From Guadua angustifolia (taxonomy: Eukaryota > Streptophyta > Magnoliopsida > Poales > Poaceae), in NCBI GenBank assembly GCA_036346375.1, contig CM070511.1, forward strand, positions 14,136,001 through 14,200,000: a stretch of DNA of 64,000 nucleotides, written 5' to 3'. Below the pieces are notes generated by a model. It searched no databases. It worked only from the letters and a program-made list of their open reading frames with translations, and had not been told where the DNA came from. Below, piece after piece: positions 1 through 10,883 of the stretch. Position 1 is the first letter of the stretch. Each line of letters opens with the position of its first letter. A program made the position numbers and the translations under genes.

Positions 1-790
1 GCTTGAATTATGAAGAAAATTTAATCTTTTCCCATGATTGATGAAAGATTATGAATGTAGAGATCTAACTTGATCTTTTCAAATAGGATACAAAAACTTG
101 TTGTGTAAGCTTAGAATTTGCTTGGATTATAATGTAGCTCGCATTTAATGTGTGGATCTAACTTAAATTTAGGTTTTAGTTCCATCGATCGATGAAGGAT
201 GAGGTTTGGTTGCACGTAGTTGGGGGGAGAATGGTGCATGGAAATCATGGAGTTTGGGATCTTCAAATGGCAATAGTTATGTGGAAAAGAAGAAATTTAA
301 ATTCATTTGTGAATTAAAATAATATCAGAAATATGAATGGCTTTATAGAAAATATAAAATGAGTTCAATATTTGAGAAAAGTTTTCAAAAATACTTTGGA
401 ATATTTTAAACTTAGAAAAATTACTTCTACTATAATTTTGGTTTTAATTTCCATCAACAAATTATTTTTGAAAACATCATTAATTAAGTGCTAGAGATTT
501 AGAAAAAAATAAAAATAAATGATTGAATAATAATTTGGAAATTTTAGGGTGTTACAATTTCAACAGAATTTGCAAACAAAGTCATCGTGAATTTTGTTCG
601 TAATTTTGAATCCGACTGATCGACCAATTCTTTTTGTAGGTTGCAAAAACTTGTTGTGTGAGTTTAGATTTTGCTTGGATTATTATTTAGCTCGGATTGA
701 AGGTGTGGATCTAGCTAATATTTAGGTTTTGGTTCAACAATTCATTATCGCAAAATGAGCTAATAGTTATCTTGATGTGACATAATGTAG
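1..790. other. AT-rich DNA with a duplicated ~90-bp segment and an LTR-like end
   Basis: No gene is visible. A segment at 91-181 recurs at 644-733 in the same orientation with roughly 80% identity by eye. Between the copies, an A-rich stretch ends in GGGTGTTACA near 547-556, which resembles the terminus of the chromovirus LTRs found later (GGGATGTTACA). A decayed LTR fragment between two repeat copies is possible but not proven. The DNA just upstream of 791 is the end of the 5' leader intron of the transposase gene that follows, closing with TGTAG before the ATG. Confidence 0.4.
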
Positions 791-3700
791 ATGGACCGGC
801 GATGGATGTACATGGACCGACGCTCCCCGGAGTTGTTGCAGGGTTTGCAAGATTTTCTTTGTGCGGCCGATGCACACACGACGTCGGGCTACATATGTTG
901 TCCATGCATAGACTGCAAGAATGAGAAGGAGTGGCCAAAATCCAGCCACCTTCACTTTCATTTGCTCACAAGAGGTTTCATGTCAAACTATACCGTTGGA
1001 CCAAGCACGGTGAAGAAGAGATTATACAGAAGACGGTGAAGAAGAAGAGGCGACAACAATATCCCTGGACGCCGGTCAACACGGTTTTTCAAGATACATT
1101 GGGGAGTTTGGTGATGATGACCTAGACCAGATGTCATGTGATGGAGAGGGAGAATACATCGATGAAAGACATTACGAAAAGTTCCAGCGGCTATGGTAGG
1201 ACCACGGAACACTGTTGTACCCAAACTGTCGACAGAGCCATAAAAAGTTACGTACCACACTAGAACTGATGCAATGGAAGGTGACCAATGGATTGTCTGA
1301 TAAGGCATTCGACGAGTTGTTATGTCTCATAAAGAAGTTACTTCTAGAGGGGAACACACTGCCCGAAACTACGTACGATGCCAAACAAGTTGTCTGCCCT
1401 TTGGGGTTGGAGGTACAGAAGATACATGCATGTCATAATGATTGTATCCTTTATCGTAATGAGTATGAGGATTCGGAAGCTTGTCCGGTATGCAAAACTT
1501 CGCGGTATAAGACCGACGTGATGACCTGTGAGGTAGAGGGCAAGATAAGAAGAAGAGACCTCTGCTAAGGTGGTGTGGTATTTCTGTAATCCCCTGCTGA
1601 AGCGTTTATTTGCGAACAAAGCGCATGCCCAGATGATGCTGTTGCACAAGGAAGACCGTAAGGACGACGGAAGGCTAAGGCACCTTGCTGATGGCTCCTA
1701 GTGGAGGAAAGTCGATAGAACATACCCGGACTTTGCTGAGGAAGCAAGGAACATAAGGTTTGGGTTGAGTACGGATGGGATGAACCCGTTCGGCGATATG
1801 AGCAAAATCCACAAAGACTTGGCCCATGACTCTATGTATCTACAACCTTCCTCCTTGGTCGTGTATGAAGCGGAAGTACATTATGATGCCATTGCTTATC
1901 CAAGGCCCGGCAACTCGAAACGACATTGATGTGTACCTCAAACTGTTGGTTGAAGATCTGTTAACACTGTGGAACGATGGTGTACGTGTATGGGATGAGT
2001 ACAAAAGAGGCACTTCAGTCTACGTGCATTGCTATTCGTAACCATCAACGATTGGCCTACACTTGGTAATCTATCGGGCCTATCTATCAAAGGATATAAA
2101 GCCTGCATCCACTGCTTAGAGGATACGGACGCAAGTACCTAAAAAACTCTCGAAAGGTTGTGTACATGGGCCACCGTAGGTTCCTCCATATGAAGGACCC
2201 GTTACGGAGGAAGGGTGAGAATTTTGATGGGACAGAAGAGAAACGTAAGAAACCCATGCATCGCAGTGGGACGCTTGTATTTTCTTTGGTAAAGGATCTG
2301 AAAGTAGTATTTGGAAAAGGTCCTGGTAGCAAACCTGTCCCGGCTGAACAAGGTCACACGAAGGCCGTTTGGAAGAAGAAGTCAATATTTTGGGACTTAC
2401 CTTACTAGAAAGACTTAGAGGTCCGCCACTCACTGGACTTCATGCATATCACGAAGAATGTCTGCGTGAACACTGCTAGGTTTCCTAGATATGTACTAGA
2501 AGTCAAAAGATACACTTCAAGCACGAAAGGACCTGACTATTGGGACTCGTGAACGACCTACATCCGGAAAAGAGAGAGAAAGGACAACATTACCTCCACC
2601 CCACGAGCTACACTCGAGCAAGGAAGAGAAAAAACATGATTAAGTTCTTGAACAAAGGTGAAGGTCCTTCGGATACTCCTCGAACATAAGGAGACTCATA
2701 AACATGAAAGAGAAAAAATCGTACATAAAATCCCATGATTGTCATGTGTTGATGACACAGCTTGTTCTCGATGGCGGTGCGAGGTATTCTCGCCAGATTG
2801 GGTACAAGGGACAATCATAAAGTCGTGTTCGTTCTTCAACGCGGTGTCGCAGAAGGTCATCGAGCGAATAAGGTATCTAGTCCGCATGATGACATGGTCA
2901 ATAGTCCGTTAGCCTTGAGATGATCTTCCTCCATCCTTCTTTGATATTATGGTCCATCTCATGGTCCACATTGTTAAAAGATAGAAATTCTCGGACCTGT
3001 GTTCCTCCACAATATGTTCCCTTCGAGACGCACATGGGTATCCTAAAGAAGTATGTTCAGAATCGGTCTCGCCTGTATACGCATTGCGCAGGTGTCAAGA
3101 CAGAGGAGGTGATCGAGTTTTGTGTTAGTTACATTGATGATCTGAACCGATTGGCGCCCTCAGATCACGCCATGAGGGGAGGCTACGGGAAAAGGGACTT
3201 TAGGGAGAAAAGAATCTTATAGCGACGATCTACTTGCATTTAAACAAGCACATTTCACAAGATTGAAACAAGCAATCAGAGTGGCTCAGATATCTATGAT
3301 CACGAAAATGAGTCTATGCCCAATACCCAGATAAGTTAGATAAGTGGATTGCGAAGGAGCAAATGGATCATTTCGGCTTGGTTACAAAAGCAATTGTTGT
3401 GCAAGGCATGACGATGAACAATTGAAACTCTTGGCTCGAGGACCGCCCACAACAATCATATCATTTCAAGGGTATGAGATAAATGGGTACACATTTTACA
3501 CGACAACCCAGATAACAAGAGCACCAACCAAAACAAAGGGCGTCCAGATAGATGCCTTGGACAAAATGGAAAGATAGACACCTACTATGGTTTCATAGAG
3601 GAGATCTGGAGCTGGAGTACGGCCATTAAAAGTCCCTCTGCTTTGGTGCCAATGGGTCAAACCGACACCGTGGATATCGATAAGCACGGTATGACAACTG

Positions 3701-4010
3701 TGGACCTCAAGCAAGTGGCCTATAGGGACGAACCGTTCGTGTTTCGCTAATGATGTGACACAGTATTCTATGTGATGGACATGTACAAAGAAACCGAAAA
3801 AGCAAAAGGAGAAGACTAGCAAGAGCGATCACCAAGGCGCCACGTGGTTCTTCCGTAAAAGAAGGATTGTTTGAGTTGAGGGCGCCACGGACGAAGAAGA
3901 GTATAATCGCCGACGAGCTGCCTCCTTTCACTGTGGACGAGACATTAGTGTCCCGAACAATACAGAGAAATCTCCTTCGACGCCGCGATCATAATGAAGG
4001 ATCACTTGTA
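791..4010 (+). pseudogene. CACTA (En/Spm) TNP2-type transposase, degenerate
   Basis: Remnant of the catalytic transposase gene of a CACTA element. The ATG follows a splice acceptor, exactly as in the copies at 17319 (- strand) and 30184. Visible in order: the transposase-associated N-terminal domain (MDRRWMY, CPCIDCKNEK), a Cys-rich segment (CPLGLEVQKIHACHNDC, CPVCKTSRY, about 1400-1510), the TNP2 signature GLSTDGMNPFGDMS near 1765-1800, a DUF4218-like region (SHDCHVLMTQ near 2730-2760; YVPFETHMG near 3010), and a DUF4216-like segment (FQGYEINGYTFY near 3470-3500). Many stops and frameshifts break it, so no functional protein is expected. The family is clear from its near-identical order with elements A and B; the 3' end is approximate. 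Confidence 0.85.
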
Positions 4011-4240
4011 AAAGCAAAGTATGTTAGCAAATAAGGATTGCTTTGCTTTCTTTTGGTGTAATAGACTACTAACATACTAGTTTCTCATTCCTCTAGAGGT
4101 TTTCCTGTTGTTCGTATTTTTCTGCTCAAATTGTACTAATATTTGACTAACAATATTGTTCAAAGTCCCTCTCAGACTAATATAACAAGGTGACAATTTG
4201 CAATGGAATTATAAGAGTGCAAAAATTACTTTATTTCTTG
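4011..4240. other. AT-rich 3' flank of the transposase pseudogene
   Basis: No gene or recognisable repeat is seen here. It lies between the end of the TNP2 pseudogene and the tandem repeat array. Confidence 0.5.
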
Positions 4241-4722
4241 AAATCTTAAAAAAGGCTAATTGAACCTAAAGTGGTAAAAGTATTTTTAAAAATTATTTAA
4301 TGAAACAATAGTTATACAAGAGATTTAAAAAAGAAATCTTAAAAAAAGGCTAAATGAATCTAAAGTGGTAAAAGCATTTTTAAAAATTATTTAATGAAAC
4401 AATAGTTAAACAAGAAATAAAAAAAAAGAAATCTTAAAAAAAAAGGCTAAATGAATCTAAAGTGGTAAAAGCATTTTTAAAAATTATTTAATGAAACAAT
4501 AGTTAAACAAAGACATTTAAAAAAGAAATCTTAGAAAAAAGGCTAAATGAATCTAAAGTGGTAAAAGCATTTTTAAAAATTATTTAATGAAACAATAGTT
4601 AAACAAAGACATTTAAAAACCCGTTTTAAAAAAGGATAAATGAATCTAAAGTGGTAAAAGCATTTTAAAAATTATTTAATGAAACAATAGTTAAACAAGA
4701 GATTTAAGAAATAAAAAAAGGA
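4241..4722. repeat. Tandem array, five ~95-bp units
   Basis: Five head-to-tail copies, each starting near ATCTTAAAAAAGGCTAAATG and containing CTAAAGTGGTAAAAGCATTT and ATTTAATGAAACAATAG. Starts are near 4245, 4340, 4432, 4528 and 4622. The units differ mainly in the lengths of A-runs. The last unit begins with an altered block (CCCGTTTTAAAAAAGG). The array lies between the two gene positions of the left CACTA element. Confidence 0.9.
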
Positions 4723-4736
4723 AAAAAAAGGGCTAG

Positions 4737-4818
4737 GGGGCACGAGCGGGGCTCGAACCCGAGACCTCAAGGATCGGGAGAGACCGCACTCAAGCGCCTC
4801 GCGCTAACCAAGGGGGAG
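4737..4818 (-). repeat. tRNA-like sequence, probable SINE or tRNA-derived remnant
   Basis: Read on the - strand, this stretch has a box-A-like TGGTTAGCGCGAGG and, about 35 bp on, a good box B (GGTTCGAGCCCC) with a canonical T-loop TTCGAGC closed by a CGGG/CCCG stem. The two ends do not form an acceptor stem, so it is not a functional tRNA gene. A tRNA-derived SINE head or an old tRNA-like repeat is the best reading. Confidence 0.45.
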
Positions 4819-4867
4819 GAAGAATTCTTATCAAGTAGTAAGGGTGCTAAATTCTTTTGAGTTTTAT

Positions 4868-5066
4868 AAACCCTTCACATCAGTCCCGGTTGGTGTATTC
4901 AACCGGGACTGATAGTGCCTAGGGTCGCTGAGAGTGACCCATCGATCCCTTGCTGGTGTATCCAACCGGATCGATAGAGTCATTACGGTTGGTGTATCCA
5001 ACCGATCGATGTGAGACATCAAGATAGCTGAATACACCAACCGGGACTGATGGTGCACCTATAAAT
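4868..5066 (+). promoter_or_regulatory. Inverted-repeat promoter of the left element's second gene
   Basis: Four related short palindromic units built on CGGTTGGTGTATCCAACCG occur at about 4885-4910, 4960-4980, 4987-5010 and 5030-5050, followed directly by a TATA box (TATAAAT, 5060-5066) and a pyrimidine-rich leader. The layout matches 37956-38133 in element B, where CACTA-type inverted repeats also sit immediately before a TATA box and the second gene. The repeat sequence itself differs from that of element B. Confidence 0.55.
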
Positions 5067-6450
5067 CCCTCCCGCCGCCTGCTCTTCCCCAATTTTTGCT
5101 ACTCCCGCCATTGTTCCCCAATCTCCTCCTCCTCCCGCTCGTTTGCAATGACCTCCTCGCCTCCAACGACCCCACCGCCGCCGTCCTCCTCGTCTCGGAC
5201 GACCCTGCCACCGTCCTCCTCGCCTCCGACGACCCTGTCGCCGTCCTCCTCGCCTCGGATGACCCTGCCTCCGTCTTCCTCACCTACGGTAAAGCCTCCT
5301 TCAATCCTTGTATGAGCAAGAACATCTATCCGGGCCAACCTAGGTTTCAGTGGTAAACCGGATTCGGGACTGGAGGGAGTATGTAGTTGGAAGATTGAAA
5401 TATTTTCATGCTGGCTGGTTGAGATTGGTATTGTTTCTTGCTGGCTGGCTGAGATTGGTATTGTTTCGGTTAGCAAGTTGTGATTACTCAGTTTCTATAT
5501 TGCGCAAAGAGGCCTACCAATCAACTTGGGTACCATGTTTTGGAGCCAGTTGATTGCTTGGGGACTTTGCTTTTGGGGGATTGTTATTCTGTGAGAAATT
5601 GGGTTAAGATAGATTGTTTGTGACAACAAAATTAACTTTCATAGATTACAGTACTTGGTAGATCATTTGATTAATAATTGTGACTTGTAGATCCATACAT
5701 AGGTCGCTCAATAGGCATACCGCTTGCTCGGTTTCATTCGCCGGTGGTAGTCTTATTTCATCCATGCTATTGTCGCTACCTTCTTCATTCAAAGAAAGCA
5801 TTGTATATCCCGGTTTGCTTATGTATATCTCGCTACATCGTTAAAGATTATCAATTGATCAACTAATAAAACTACCAAGTATATAAACTGTTAACTGAGG
5901 TAAGGTTGTCACAAACAAATCTATATCTTGCCCTAGTGGCGAGGATGGCCTTTAAAGGCAACCCGACATCTGAGAACAATTTAAATGGAATCAACTTGAG
6001 TATTATTACTAGTTGTATGACTCCATTATTGCTCCTTGTTATGCTGCATTTGATCCTTGCTGGTGGAAGGGAGAGGTATTGCTCGTGATGTTATTTGGGT
6101 TTCTTAATGAACATGACGTTTAATGAAATGATCTAAGCCTTGAACCGCTAGACTTGCATGATTGAAATTATTGGTTATTTTCACTGCTCGCATAATTTGG
6201 ATTTCATGTGGTAGCTCGATCCCGCCGCTTAAGATTTCTAGTGGTTACTAATTAGAATAGCATTGCTCAATTTTTAATGTAATAGCTAGGACCTGTGATG
6301 TGTTTGCACTAATTGATAATTGTTTCTAGAAATGTTGATTGTCCATTAAGGTTTTATTGACAGCTAATAGTGTAAATATTTTTAGTTTTGTAATACACTT
6401 GAGTGGGCAAAGCATGTAGCAAGACGTGCATCTTAAACAAAGAATCATTA
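5067..6450 (+). pseudogene. 5' part of a CACTA second gene (leader, first exon, intron)
   Basis: A pyrimidine-rich leader and a short open frame (ATG at 5096, 86 codons) contain a four-fold LLASDDPA-type repeat. Next comes intron-like DNA. The block at about 5895-6005, starting GAGGTAAGGTTGTCACAAA and containing GGCAACCCGACATCTGAGAA, matches about 39620-39735 in element B, which lies in the same position of that element's second gene. This places the region as the start of the DUF8039/Ulp1-type gene. Its remaining exons are absent; a Helitron-like terminus at 6451 marks the break. The 6090-6450 segment shows nothing further. Confidence 0.5.
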
Positions 6451-7205
6451 TCTCTACTAATATAATGCACGAGTTGGTGGTATGGCACGTTCTTCACTCC
6501 ACTCCACACGCCAAGACCGGCCGAGCACTCCTCTCTCTCTCCAGCGCTTGTCTGAAACCACCGCGAAAACTCTCCGCCAGCCCCCACTTCTCCGCCGCCT
6601 CAAACCCTAAACCACGCTTGGCTCTCGCGTTCTCCTCTGCGCGCCCCACTTCTCCGCGCCGCCCGCCTGATCCACGCTTCCGCCACCCTCAAACCCTAAA
6701 CCCACGCAAGCAACGACCCCAGACCCCACACAGGGCGGCGAGATCCACTCCGCGATGTCGCTGTCATACGCCTCAAACCCCAAACCCCACACGCAGCCGG
6801 ATCGCCTCAATCTCCCCAGCCCATGGCGCCCAAGTTGGCTAGGTGCTTCTCGACGCGGCCGATGACTCGTCGCAGGGGACTCATCGCCGAATCGAGCAAC
6901 CGGCCGCCAAGGAGAATCTGGAAGCTTATGTTCGACCATTATACTTCCAGACTCCGCCGACTACACGCTCGACGAAATTCCCCATGAGTCCACTAAGGTT
7001 CGCTCCCATCTCCTTCGATTCCCCAGTCCCCACTTCATTTCCTTCTCGAATCCCGCAAGATCGAGAGATCTCACCGAATCGGCTTTCGCCGTCCCGCCGG
7101 CCGGATCTCCTGAGTTGAGTCGTGTTGATGGTTCTTGGGATCCGGAGGACGAGTTTGCGACAATGAGCGGTGGCGCGCGGGGCTCCACCGGCCGCGGAGA
7201 TCACC

Positions 7206-8507
7206 ATGGAGGTGCCGTGGTCGGCGCTGGTCTCCTCGTGGCTTGGTGCTCTTCTCGCAGCCGTGGCCATGGTGCCCCTCTTCCTCCGTCTCCCTCCTCG
7301 CCATGCTCCCCATCGCAGTCGATCCTGCTCGCTTTGCTTTCTGTCTCTCTTTTAGCGCAATTTTGATCTTGCTTTGGTTGCGTGTTGCGCAGCTTGGTGT
7401 ATCTGGCGGCTGCTGTGGTGGGCGTGTTCTTGAGAAGGTTCATCGGGTGGCGGCATCGGCGCCACTGCTCGTCTTGCTCAACATCCTCTTCTTGTGGGGT
7501 GTCTACGATGCTTCATCCGGACAGTGAAATCTTGGCGCATTGCATCGCTTGGACTTTGCAGATTGTTAGAAATTGCATAGTATGTCGCCGCAATGTGGTA
7601 GTGTGATTTTTGATTATAAGGTTAGCATTCTTGTATGTCAAAGACATTGGTAGGATGTCATTGGGATGTTGTTTGTTGCTATAGATTAATGCTATTTTGT
7701 GGCATTGCATTGATTTTGGTGAAGCCGAGGACCGTTCTCGATGCTTGCATTGCTAGAGCTTAGTTAGATTAAATGCAATCATACATGCCATTAGTATATC
7801 ACTTGTATTGTAGATGAGGTGCCATAAATGGTTCGGTATGCAAAGCAGTAGCTTATACGCTTTAATGCTTCGATTATGCATAATTTGCTAATGCCATTTG
7901 GGAGTAAGACATTATAGGTTAATGAGTGTATCTAGCTTCGTTATAGTTTTGTAATTAGTCTTATGTTTTGCGACACATCTTCTCTGCTAGACAAAGCTAA
8001 TTAATGCCGAGTGTGCATTGCTTCTATGGGGACTTTACAGGTTAGCTCTTCATCTTGAACATGTCTTTTCACAACGCACTTAAGCTGAGTCTAAGCTAGA
8101 AGTAGTCACTTTACATTATTGTTGTGCAAATCCTAAGCTTAAGAATGTATGTTATTAGCATACCACCATATTTGGGATGGAGGGTTTAGTTTGAATTTCT
8201 TATTGCAGGATTTTTTCTGGTGATCCTGGCATTGTTGCATATGAATCTTCATTTTTAGAAGAAGCTGGCTGCAAGGATTTCTTGGATGCTATATGCCTGA
8301 GTGAGGTGTCGAGGAAGTAGAGTTTTAAATAGAGTAGTTTTATTAAGTAGCTAACCTGAAATTAGAGTTGTTGCATTAACATGTCAACACCTTTTGTACT
8401 TTTTCTGTAGAAACTTCCATCGCTCTCAAGGGTCAGGCACTGTAAGTGCTGCAAAGCAAGTGTTAGGGGTTATGACCACCATTGCCCAGCATTTGGTAAC
8501 CGCATAG
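7206..8507 (+). pseudogene. DHHC palmitoyltransferase (protein S-acyltransferase) fragment
   Basis: Fragment of a membrane enzyme that attaches palmitate to cysteines. The clearest exon is 8412-8507, between a TGTAG acceptor and a GT donor. It encodes the zinc-binding DHHC core (RVRHCKCCKASV ... YDHHCPAFGNRIG). The exon at 8209-8326 (FSGDPGIVAYES ...) ends in an in-frame stop. Near 7206-7500 there is an ATG with a hydrophobic N-terminal segment (SSWLGALLAAVAMVPLFLRL) and, after an intron-like gap, APLLVLLNILFLWGVY in another frame, consistent with the N-terminal membrane segments of such enzymes. The C-terminal membrane segments are missing. Captured with introns, hence from genomic DNA. The DHHC exon is certain; the linkage of the N-terminal part is inferred. 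Confidence 0.7.
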
Positions 8508-8552
8508 GTACTATATTTTTTTTTCAGAGGACAGCGTATCTGGGAAGCAGTT

Positions 8553-8860
8553 ATGAATGAACTTCTGCCAAAGGGGCTTGGGCATGCTAAACAGTCATTC
8601 CTTCACACTGTGCTTATTTTGAGTTTCAACTCGAGACATGATTCAAATGCAAGGTTGCAAATAGCGGCGATATGGCATTATATCATCAAAATTAGGCCCG
8701 CCCTAAAATTTCATCAAGATATCGCAATGGCAATTTTGGCGATTTATCATTTTTGGCCCAAATTTACTAGGCCACTAAGGCCCAATAGCAATATACCACT
8801 ATATATGGTTCACTTCTCCTTGTGACCTTAGCCTTTGGTTGAGTTATTAAGGTGTGTAGG
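8553..8860 (+). other. Exon-like open segment and flanking DNA in the Helitron
   Basis: An open stretch starting at 8553 (MNELLPKGLGHAKQSF ...) follows a TTTTTTTTTCAG acceptor at 8517-8526. I do not recognise it. From about 8660 the sequence looks non-coding, with repeated GATATGGC/GATATCGC-like blocks. Confidence 0.3.
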
Positions 8861-9108
8861 TGGTGATGGACCACCGTGGGATTTCAGATGAAGATTTGAT
8901 GGATGCCAAAGAAGAAATTGTTCTGAGATTTAATCACAAAGAAACTAAGTACAGTGCTGTTTGGCAAATAATTGATTATAGGTGGGGGGACAAGTTGGAA
9001 AGCCCATTGCATATGGCTGGCCATTACCCAAACCCCTACTACTACTACTACTACTACTCAAATAGGTTGGATCCTGGGAGATTCCTGGATGTCCTGCTTA
9101 TATTATGA
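8860..9108 (+). pseudogene. hAT-transposase-derived protein fragment
   Basis: The frame from 8860 contains WQIIDYRWGDKLESPLHMAG followed by HYPNP. This resembles the conserved stretch of plant hAT-type (DUF659 / RNase H-like) proteins, usually of the form IIDRRWDxQLHxPLHAAGYxLNP. A (CTA)n microsatellite at 9036-9058 turns the following codons into a run of tyrosines, an expansion within the coding sequence. A further exon-like segment at about 9228-9328 (LAPEASDPQHSTAGWI) may belong to the same source. Only a short internal part of the protein is present, so it is a captured fragment. Confidence 0.6.
9036..9058. repeat. (CTA)n microsatellite
   Basis: Seven to eight CTA/TAC triplets lie inside the hAT-like fragment and encode consecutive Tyr residues. 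Confidence 0.9.
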
Positions 9109-10607
9109 AGTACTTTCATCTGTCAGCATTCAAATAGGTTGCATATCGTTATCTGTACCCATCAGTGGTATTTTACTGTTGTGTTAAAATATGAATATCA
9201 ACATGATAATTACAATTTTGTTTTCAGGTACAACATGTGTTGGCTCCAGAAGCATCTGACCCTCAACATTCAACTGCAGGCTGGATATTAGCAAGTGTAA
9301 TTCTAACCAACTTGCAATTCTCCAAGGTTGACTCACCTTTCGCTTACTATGTAATTAACTTATTTGGCTTTCAGAATTTGTAGTCATGTTTTGTTATTGC
9401 CAATTCAAACTTTTGCAGTTTTAGGAAAGAATTACATGACACTAAGTGAGCTTAAGCGTAAAAGGGTCAGTATTTTTATTGACTCGTGCTTTGTATTAAT
9501 CGCCAATCGATGAACTCGTTGACTTGGCACTCTCCATCTTCTCCTAGAGTCAACAATAAGGTAACACTTTTGTCTTCAAGAAAACAAAGAAAAATAAAAA
9601 ATGTTGACTACACTACAAGAAGCATTACATTTTATGTCAATTTGACAAATTACTGTGTTAACCTCTCGTTGAATTGGCCTTTGCAAATTTATGGTAACCA
9701 TCACTATCTTAATATTTTTACAAGAAAGCCGATTAGATATTGGCGATCCGGGTTTAAATTATTGGAGGAACTAGAAAAAGTTTGCTGTCGCTGACTAGAT
9801 AAGGGAGAGTCTATAAACAGTTTGAGAGTACTCGCAATCTATAAAAGAATACAATCCTCTTCATCTGTACATGAGTACATTGGCCCATACCCCAAAGGAA
9901 TATTCAATGCGCCTCACGGACGCTCCCTTGTATGTTCAATTGTTCATATGTTGGATAGCATGTCTCCATTACGTCACATAGAACACTTGCCGAACTGGTT
10001 ATGAATGTGAAGATGCAAAAAATTTCGGTTCATTTTGCAATATTATGGTTGCCATGCTAACTTTATTATTTCTGGTGAATAGACCATCGCGGAAGCAGTT
10101 GGAGACTGGTTCTTTGACAGGAGAGAAGTGAAAGAGATAGATTGCGAATATCCCTGCAACCCGACGTGCTACAACTTGGTTTTTGCTAAGCCTTACAAGG
10201 CATGAAGTTCGATCGATCTTTTTCACTGTAGTGTTGTTGTAAAATTAGCAAATTATGCATGTAATTACCCGAAGAATGTTTTCTTTTCTTTTCTTTTTTT
10301 TTTTGCAAGGACCAGAAATCATATTTGTTTTAAGAATATATCTAGAATTGTAAGCTATTCGAATTATCCAAGAAATTAATACTCACAATGAGAAGCATTA
10401 TGTTACTTTCAAGAACTTAACCGATATGTAACAGAGACCCGAACCGGTGTTCTCCTGTGGACTCATCATTTTCGTTAAGAGGGACGCGACCTGCATAAAA
10501 GAGAGCGAAGTCTGCGAAGGGACGACATATCAACGACATGAATTGCATTCTACCATACCAGCACGGATTGAGATGCTAACGACATCGAGAGGTGCTTACC
10601 AATGTAA
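9109..10607. other. Non-coding interior of the Helitron-like element
   Basis: Apart from the exon-like stretch at about 9228-9328, no gene can be supported. A pyrimidine/T run is present at about 10278-10304. Short open frames here are unconvincing. Confidence 0.4.
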
Positions 10608-10883
10608 TCTCTACTATATAAAATAAGAGTTTCTTCATGTGTTATTTTATTAAAATTATCGATCTTTGCTATTGCTCTTTAATTATCCACCTTTGTCACT
10701 GTTCTTTAATTACCTACCTTTATCACTGATAGTGCTATTTGCAAATAAATTTTTTATCGTAAATTGAGTTTCAATCATTGTACATTCAGATTGAACAGTA
10801 TTATTCAGATAAGATTAGTGCTTTTTGCAAATAAATTTTGTCACAAATTGAGTTTTCGTTGCAACGCACGGGCATATGACTAG
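10608..10883 (+). mobile_element. Short non-autonomous Helitron-like unit (276 bp)
   Basis: It starts TCTCTACTATATAAAATAAG after an A and ends CTAG before a T. The 3' end carries the 10-bp palindrome CGTTGCAACG 14 bp before CTAG. Inside, a block starting TAGTGCTATTTGCAAATAAA (about 10731) is repeated as TAGTGCTTTTTGCAAATAAA (about 10817). The complete set of both ends within 276 bp suggests a self-contained miniature Helitron, either adjacent to or supplying the 3' end of the larger element. Confidence 0.6.

Larger units (their letters stand above)
6451..10883 (+). mobile_element. Helitron-like element carrying gene fragments
   Basis: The left end TCTCTACTAATATAATGC follows an A. The right end is a G/C-rich palindromic segment (CGTTGCAACG at 10857-10866), then CTAG at 10880-10883, followed by T. 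This is the TC...CTAG arrangement inserted between A and T that is known for plant Helitrons. The interior holds intron-containing pieces of at least two unrelated host-type genes in one orientation, which is typical of Helitron capture. No Rep/helicase gene is visible, so the element would be non-autonomous. A second Helitron-like 5' end at 10608 means the outer boundaries could instead belong to two different elements. Confidence 0.6.

Noticed and set aside
4737..4818. A functional tRNA gene
   Set aside because: The T-arm is good, but the 5' and 3' ends cannot pair to form an acceptor stem.
9611..10238. A CACTACAAGAAGC start and an ACTGTAGTG end that might bound a CACTA element
   Set aside because: The termini do not match beyond CACTA and the flanking triplets differ (CTA versus TTG).
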